From contig JAPLCU010000020.1 in NCBI GenBank assembly GCA_026392045.1, positions 1-64,000 on the forward strand: a stretch of DNA of 64,000 nucleotides. Reading direction: 5' to 3'. Each line of letters opens with the position of its first letter. Within the stretch, counting starts at the first letter, position 1. This stretch comes from Armatimonadota bacterium. GTDB lineage: Bacteria > Armatimonadota > UBA5829. Under the pieces are notes generated by a model that was not told the DNA's origin, did no database searches, and saw nothing but the letters and a program-made list of their open reading frames with translations. The position numbers were made by a program, and so were the translations under genes. Positions 58,143-64,000 of the stretch are shown piece after piece.

Positions 58143-59300
58143 CTATATGATCTTGCTGGCTCCACGCACAGCCGTGGCTTCCACTTCAAATAGAAGATTT
58201 TCACGGCAGATGTCTGCGATGATTGTAACGAACGGCCATGGCATTTCGTCGCGAATGCTCTGCCATACTTGCTCGATCTCGGGAGTCTTACAGTAAGCGA
58301 GAGCATGGACTACATCGCTGTCGGCGCAATTGGTGTCTGAGAGAACCCCGCGCACATTCTTGATAGTATCTCTTATCTGAGCTTCGGCATCACCGATACA
58401 GACCGTGTCGCCTTTCATATCGATGGCGGCTGTGCCGGAAACATATACAGTCTCACCTGCCGGGGTTTTGGCCTGGGTCGCTCGGGAAAATGCCGAACCA
58501 TATTTGAGGGCGGAATCCTGATGACCCGCAGACGCCAGGTTTCTGGAGAGCCTTGTCGGCCCGGTCACGCTCACGAAGTCCAGCGCACACGGCGCGCCGC
58601 CCATGGGAAACACGCCAATCCCTGTGCTGGCAGGCATATCATCGTCGGCTTTTGACCGAATCATCCCGCGCTGCGAGAAAAACTTGTTGCGGACTATATT
58701 GAACTCATTATACCAGGCTGAAATATCGCCGAGCCAGAACCATGTGCGTGTAATAGCCGAAAACTCAACGCCTGCGCTCTTGAGAATAGCCTCGGCATCA
58801 TCCAGCAGAGACTGTGCGCACGATTCCAACGAACTTGAATCTGAAGGAGTGAGCCCTGAAACGGTCACGTGCTGAATGTCACCAACTTTAAGCGCTCGGC
58901 CCACAGCGGCGCCTTTCAGGCTCAACTGGCAGATGGGCTCGCAGCATTTGATAGCATGGACCTGCACACCCGCGACCTCACCGGAGGGTGTCTCAGGGGC
59001 CAAAAGCCATGCGCAGGGAGCGCCATCGTCCAAATCGCCGTATGTCTCGGATCTTATGGAAGAAATCTCTGCCATTGCGTCTTTTGATGCGAAAATACGT
59101 TCCTGAAGCAGCTTCGCGCCAGTTGATAACAATGTATCTTTGACCGCACAAAATACCTCGTGAGCCTGATCTTTTATAGAAGCTTTGGGGGTTGGTACTG
59201 CCGTAATATAGATCTCTACTATACCGGCTGTCTCCACGGTACGTACGTCAATATGCAATGGTGTGAATCCTCCACAAGGTTTTGTTGCGCAGGTGCGCAT
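58143..59300 (-). CDS. Two-domain RidA/YjgF-like (chorismatase-like) protein
   Basis: VYVSGTAAIDMKGDTVCIGDAEAQIRDTIKNVRGVL...VTIIADICRENLLFEVEATAV. Confidence 0.7.
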   Translation of the reverse strand: MRTCATKPCGGFTPLHIDVRTVETAGIVEIYITAVPTPKASIKDQAHEVFCAVKDTLLSTGAKLLQERIFASKDAMAEISSIRSETYGDLDDGAPCAWLLAPETPSGEVAGVQVHAIKCCEPICQLSLKGAAVGRALKVGDIQHVTVSGLTPSDSSSLESCAQSLLDDAEAILKSAGVEFSAITRTWFWLGDISAWYNEFNIVRNKFFSQRGMIRSKADDDMPASTGIGVFPMGGAPCALDFVSVTGPTRLSRNLASAGHQDSALKYGSAFSRATQAKTPAGETVYVSGTAAIDMKGDTVCIGDAEAQIRDTIKNVRGVLSDTNCADSDVVHALAYCKTPEIEQVWQSIRDEMPWPFVTIIADICRENLLFEVEATAVRGASKII

Positions 59301-59559
59301 ATATATTGTTTGACGCTAAATCGCGCGTAATGGTTACTAATATGCTCAACAACTTATAAAATGTAATAAGACGAAAAGCGCGCGCGAAGATTGCCCGGCG
59401 ATCACCAAAATTGGTTGCCGGCTATATTATATTGTTCAATCCCATCTTTTGGCGATGAACAGGCTCCGCTTACGTCTATAATAACTCAGTAGGATGTGGG
59501 TTAGCCACGCGTCCTAACTCCTCATCTGATATTCGGAAGTAGAAGAAAGGAAATTAGTA

Positions 59560-62418
59560 GTGAAGTTTCGCATTGCACCATCAGTTTGGTCCACATTGCT
59601 GGCCTGCCTCCTGTTAGGGGGAATATCATCAGAGGTAGTTGCCGAAGATGTCCCAATACGCACGATCGCAAACAGCAAAATCACCGCACTATTCAACGAG
59701 ACAGGCTTGGTCACAATCAAAGACCTTGCCACAGACAAGGCGGTTTCGTTCAAGAGCGACAGCGCCTCCATTACCGTCGGTGATCAGACTATTGATACCG
59801 CGTCCCTGACCCCAACCATCAAAAGGAGTGAAAATGCGCTAACCTATGCCTACACGTCAAATGGCTGGAACCTCACGGTTGTTTACGAACTAAAGCCTGA
59901 TTGGGGCTTTGTGAGCAAACAACTCATCCTGTCGGGACCCGATGCTGCTTACCGTGTGAATACAGTCAATATGCTCAATGGCGAGCTGATTGGCCGCATT
60001 GAGGAAGAGCACAAAATCAACCGAGGAAGCTATGGCGTCTTCCTGCGGTTTGGCGAAGAAGGCAAGCCCAGCTACGGCATGCTCTTTGTGATCCAGAACC
60101 CATTCAATAAGTGGAGTTACGAGGGGCGCACCGTAGAAACGTCTTACGCGGCGGACATGGATTGGAAGTCTGAATGGGGACCATTTAAATCAGACCGTTT
60201 GATACTGGCGCCTTATACCCTGAGCGGCAACACTTATCCCGCAAAGATCACCTCTGAGTGGAAATATGTTCAGGACCCTGAAGCTGCCTACACTAACACG
60301 GCCGAAAAGAGAGACATGGCCGAGATCGAAGCCTATCAAGGCGCAGTGGCTGCGTTTACTGAGTTTAGCATAAAGAAAAGTGTGAGAATAGATGTTGGCT
60401 GGTGCGAAAACGACTACCAGATCGACGTCGGCGCTCCCGAGGGCAGGACCGAATACAAGCGAATAATAGACCGCACAGCCGACCTGGGCGGCGAGTATAT
60501 ATTATATGCCCCCGCAAACAATCAGGTCTCAAAGCAAGAGGACTCTCGCGATGCCTGGGGCTGGGAAAGTCTCCTTTGGTTCGGAATGGGTCAGAAGATC
60601 CGCAGAGATGAGTGGGACCCCGCAAAAGACCCTGTCCCCGCGTGTATTCAAGAGATGCTGGATTATGCAAAGTCTAAGAACATCAAACTAGTCGCTTATG
60701 CCTACCCGACCCTGGGTTGGATGCAGGACCTGGCATGGACCGCCTGGTGCGATAACAAGCCCCAAAACTACTCGGGAGCCGACACCGGCATTCGCAGTTT
60801 CCAGGATTGGTTTGTAAAGAAGCTCGTAGATTTCCAGAAGAAGACCGGTGCAGGCGGATTTGCTTTTGACCACTGGTGGATCGACTACGGCAGCAACAAA
60901 GAAGCCAAAGTCAGCGCTACCAGCAAATATGCTCAATGGTATGGCTGCCGCAGGATCATCAGCGAGCTGCGCAAGGCTGTACCCGATATCGTTGTAGACG
61001 GCCGTCAGCAGTATCACTGGTTTGGGCCTTGGACATGGGTAGGCGGCAGTTACCCGCACCCGTTCGGGGGCGACGAGCAGCCGGGCAGCTTCAGAGCTCG
61101 CGCAGACCTGCACACTGATAGGCTCTCCGCAAACCACATCCGATGGGTCAACTGGCGATATCGAATGGAAAACTTCTGCCCGCCGGAGATGGTTCCGGGC
61201 TATATGACCCACCAGACCCAGCGCTCCGACGCCGCCGGCAAAATGCATCGAGACCCGTGGCGGCGCGCTGACTGGGACCTGCTCGGCTGGAAGTATTCAG
61301 TCATTTCATCCATAGCCACGGCTCCGCTCAACCACGTATTGAACTTCCTGCCTGCCAGAGACATTGCGGAGTTCAACGCATTCTCCAAAGCGGATCAGCT
61401 GTGGTGGAAGAATTGGATGAACTGGACCGACAAGAATATAGATATATTGCGCAACTATCGCTTCATTGCTCCGCCGATGGTTGGTCGCACTGATGGCACC
61501 GCCGCGTTCAAGGATGATAAGGGCTTTGTTTTCCTTTTCAATGCGAACTATCGCAAGATGAACGCAGACTTTACGCTGGATTCCTCAATTGGACTATTCA
61601 AGGGCAAGAGCTTCATAATAAAACAGCTCTATCCTATTGAAAAACTAATAGGCAAGCCGGGCGAGGGTATCTGGAAGATCGGTGACAAAGTTTCTTTGCC
61701 AATGGATGGAGCAGGCGCAGTTGTATTGTCGGTTGAGCCTGCATCAGATATTAAAGAGCCAATTCTCTTCAATTCCCCAGGCAAGGCCACTCTGAAGAAT
61801 GGGAGCCTTGACCTCAGCGGAGTGAGCGGAGAGGTTGGAACTTCTTCTGATTTAGTTGTGGCTGTTCCCGCTGGTCAGACAATCAAGTCCGTAAAGGTAA
61901 ACAGCCAGAAGGTCAAGTTCACCCAGAACGGAAACGCCATTTCTACAAGCGTTAAGTTCTCGGGCGCGCCATTTAGCCAGTGTCAGCAGATTGGGAAGTA
62001 TGATCCAAAGTTCTCCGCAAGCGTTTTCAAGGGTGAGTTCACCATTCCGTCGAGAATATTCGCCCAACTAGCCGCTCGCAAGAAAGCATGGCCTGTGCCT
62101 TACACCGAAGACGATTTGATTGCTCCGTGGATTGGTCCGGAACGCTTGCTTCTCTTTGTGAACATCCCTGATGCGAACCCTAAGAAGATGGACGTCACAA
62201 TCAAGATCAATGGCCAGCCCATAGCGGTCAAGAAGGCATTCAACGGCATCTACGGCGGCGACCAGACATTCATCGGTTTCTATGCTGATGTGGCTTCGCT
62301 CAAAGCCGACACGAAATATCAGGTAGAAATAGGCCTGCCGACGCTCGAAGCCGGCCAGTTCCAGGGCCTCTATTTCGATAATGTCGAAACCGAATATACG
62401 AAAGTAATCGGTAAGTAA
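59560..62418 (+). CDS. Secreted large protein, possibly a TIM-barrel glycosidase
   Basis: Signal peptide; GAGGFAFDHWWIDYGS; overall glycosidase-like pattern; exact family unknown. Confidence 0.6.
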   Translation: MKFRIAPSVWSTLLACLLLGGISSEVVAEDVPIRTIANSKITALFNETGLVTIKDLATDKAVSFKSDSASITVGDQTIDTASLTPTIKRSENALTYAYTSNGWNLTVVYELKPDWGFVSKQLILSGPDAAYRVNTVNMLNGELIGRIEEEHKINRGSYGVFLRFGEEGKPSYGMLFVIQNPFNKWSYEGRTVETSYAADMDWKSEWGPFKSDRLILAPYTLSGNTYPAKITSEWKYVQDPEAAYTNTAEKRDMAEIEAYQGAVAAFTEFSIKKSVRIDVGWCENDYQIDVGAPEGRTEYKRIIDRTADLGGEYILYAPANNQVSKQEDSRDAWGWESLLWFGMGQKIRRDEWDPAKDPVPACIQEMLDYAKSKNIKLVAYAYPTLGWMQDLAWTAWCDNKPQNYSGADTGIRSFQDWFVKKLVDFQKKTGAGGFAFDHWWIDYGSNKEAKVSATSKYAQWYGCRRIISELRKAVPDIVVDGRQQYHWFGPWTWVGGSYPHPFGGDEQPGSFRARADLHTDRLSANHIRWVNWRYRMENFCPPEMVPGYMTHQTQRSDAAGKMHRDPWRRADWDLLGWKYSVISSIATAPLNHVLNFLPARDIAEFNAFSKADQLWWKNWMNWTDKNIDILRNYRFIAPPMVGRTDGTAAFKDDKGFVFLFNANYRKMNADFTLDSSIGLFKGKSFIIKQLYPIEKLIGKPGEGIWKIGDKVSLPMDGAGAVVLSVEPASDIKEPILFNSPGKATLKNGSLDLSGVSGEVGTSSDLVVAVPAGQTIKSVKVNSQKVKFTQNGNAISTSVKFSGAPFSQCQQIGKYDPKFSASVFKGEFTIPSRIFAQLAARKKAWPVPYTEDDLIAPWIGPERLLLFVNIPDANPKKMDVTIKINGQPIAVKKAFNGIYGGDQTFIGFYADVASLKADTKYQVEIGLPTLEAGQFQGLYFDNVETEYTKVIGK

Positions 62419-62465
62419 TTTCGGGACATACCGAAAGATATTGGGGCGAGGCGCTTGTAAAAAGC

Positions 62466-62487
62466 AGCCCGATAATTTCGGGCTTTT
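62466..62487 (+). terminator. Intrinsic terminator after the 59560-62418 gene
   Basis: AGCCCGA-TAATT-TCGGGCTTTT. Confidence 0.85.
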
Positions 62488-62769
62488 ATTGTCTAATTAT
62501 TTGTTGTGTTTCGATGGATTTTGCCGTAAAATGTATGCTTGAGCAAGTATTTTGAGTGGTACATAAGGGAGCGCACAAGATAATAGAGTGGCACTTTGAC
62601 TTTCTACAATACCCCTAATGAATTGGCCGATGCCAGCCGATAATTGCAGTAATTCTAAAATTGTTGCCCCTAAAGGGGTTCCAATTATCTTATTCATGTG
62701 ATACAATTCGAGTTTGAAGCCCACCCTTTGCGGGGTGGGTCACTTGTTGTTATTCCGGGAGATAATTTC

Positions 62770-63246
62770 GTGGAATTCTCAGAAGAAAAAACTATCCTAA
62801 CACGCAACGGTTACGATGAGATTCAGCGCGAGCTAAATGAGATACTGACTGTAAAGAGACCTGCGTTGGTAGACCGAATTCGCGAAGCACGGCAGTTGGG
62901 CGATCTGAGCGAAAATTTCGACTATCATGATGCCAAGCATATTCAGGCTATGATGGAGGCCCGAATAAAGGAGCTCAAAGCAATTATCGCGCATGCCACG
63001 GTGGTGGAAGCCCCCGCGAACGACGGATCCGTGGGCATCGGATCAAAGGTTGTCGTGAAAGACCTTGAAGATGGAATGGAAGATGAATACACCATAGTGG
63101 GACCTGCGGAATCAAGCCCGTCCGAAGGCAAGATATCCAATGAATCAGCTGTTGGAAACGCTCTTCTGGGCCAAACAGTGGGCGGCGTGGTTTCGATACG
63201 CACCCCCGGCGGCGCGTTCCGCTTTGAGGTTCTATCAGTCCAGTGA
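62770..63246 (+). CDS. greA: Transcription elongation factor GreA
   Basis: ILTRNGYDEIQRELNEILTVKRPALVDRIREARQLGDLSENFDYHDAK; GTG start with GGGAG upstream preferred over 62698. Confidence 0.95.
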   Translation: MEFSEEKTILTRNGYDEIQRELNEILTVKRPALVDRIREARQLGDLSENFDYHDAKHIQAMMEARIKELKAIIAHATVVEAPANDGSVGIGSKVVVKDLEDGMEDEYTIVGPAESSPSEGKISNESAVGNALLGQTVGGVVSIRTPGGAFRFEVLSVQ

Positions 63247-63797
63247 GCCACCCGAATCTCCTGAATACCTCCGATACTGTGCTCCTCGTCATAGACGTTC
63301 AGGATGTGCTGCTTAAAGCCACCTATGAGCAAGAGCGCGTCGTCGGCAATAGCGTGAGACTCATAGAAACCGCAAAGATATTCCCCCTACCAATACTCGT
63401 CACCTTGCAGAATGCCGAGCGCTTCGGCGACTGTAACCCATGCGTGGCGAACGCTCTCCCGCACACCGAACGTTTTAATAAGATGACATTCAGCTGCCTT
63501 GGCGGCAAAGATTTCATCCAACAGCTTGAAGCGCTCAACCGCAAGCAGATATTAATCTGCGGTGTTGAGACGCACGTCTGTGTAAACCAGACCGCACATG
63601 ACCTGCTCGCGCTCGGTTACAGCGCGCACATCGCCAAAGACGCCGTATCATCCCGCACCCCTGAAAACTGGGCGATAGGCATAGAGAAAATGCGAGACTC
63701 TGGCTGCATCATTACATCCACCGAAACCGCCATCTTCGAGCTCACCTACGATGCTTCCACGCCGGAATTCAAGAAGATATTGCCTCTAGTGAAATAG
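63243..63797 (+). CDS. Isochorismatase-family hydrolase
   Basis: VLLVIDVQDVLLK, LICGVETHVCVNQTAHDLLALGY; overlaps the greA stop. Confidence 0.92.
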   Translation: MSHPNLLNTSDTVLLVIDVQDVLLKATYEQERVVGNSVRLIETAKIFPLPILVTLQNAERFGDCNPCVANALPHTERFNKMTFSCLGGKDFIQQLEALNRKQILICGVETHVCVNQTAHDLLALGYSAHIAKDAVSSRTPENWAIGIEKMRDSGCIITSTETAIFELTYDASTPEFKKILPLVK

Positions 63798-63879
63798 ATC
63801 ACTGCTAATACGCTTACTCATTCCCGCTCTCTTATTTTCCAGGGTGTCAAAAAAACTCAAGAAAACTTAGGGAAACCCC

Positions 63880-63920
63880 TTGACATCTTACTAAATATGG
63901 TATATCTTACATATGTAAGA
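63880..63920 (+). promoter_or_regulatory. Putative promoter and 16-bp palindromic operator of the BlaI-family gene
   Basis: TTGACA-17 nt-TATCTT with perfect palindrome TCTTACATATGTAAGA at 63905-63920. Confidence 0.75.
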
Positions 63921-63943
63921 AGTGAAATATAGAGGTGATGCAA

Positions 63944-64000
63944 ATGACCGAGATAAGCGACCTGCCGAATGGCGAGATGGAAGTGATGGAGATTGTGTGG
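63944..64000 (+). CDS. BlaI/MecI/CopY-family repressor, N-terminal fragment cut by the window edge
   Basis: MTEISDLPNGEMEVMEIVW matches the family N-terminus 'LPxGELEVMEIxW'; SD-like AGAGGTGATG upstream. Confidence 0.82.
   Translation, partial: MTEISDLPNGEMEVMEIVW

Noticed and set aside
62497-62724. 75-aa minus-strand ORF upstream of greA
   Set aside because: Overlaps the greA leader; no motif or SD support strong enough to call.

Overview
Bacterial chromosomal window of 64 kb, probably a metagenome-derived genome from an Armatimonadota/Firmicutes-like lineage (lineage is a guess). It holds about 53 credible protein genes and two tRNA genes. Main blocks: secreted S8 protease; GAF/SpoIIE phosphatase plus RsbW-like kinase; acsE-metF-metV-fhs folate C1 (Wood-Ljungdahl methyl branch) operon; GH32, glycan, HtrA, M16 and SLBB export genes; cinA-thpR-recA-recX-rny-orf-ymdB; tRNA-His and tRNA-Arg; a nine-gene arsR to arsC arsenic/thiol-redox operon; rpsT, hemW, pfp, SWIM/SNF2 helicase; DUF480/YceH-like, prepilin, response regulator; HzsA-like diheme beta-propeller; RidA-like; greA; isochorismatase; and the start of a BlaI-family regulator at the right edge. 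No single classical defence or mobile system is obvious. The most unusual content is several families of short dispersed palindromic elements, mostly intergenic. Two copies lie in frame inside genes (M16 peptidase, ArsP-like permease), and others supply the 3' end of genes (pfp, possibly orf 30688). Some copies show compensatory stem changes. Other notable points: an in-frame amber codon in ACR3 with conserved C-terminal coding continuing after it; two matching arsR operator-like inverted repeats, one overlapping a consensus promoter; and a YceH-like protein that seems to have lost its second winged-helix domain. All family assignments come from motif recognition by eye; no database search was run.
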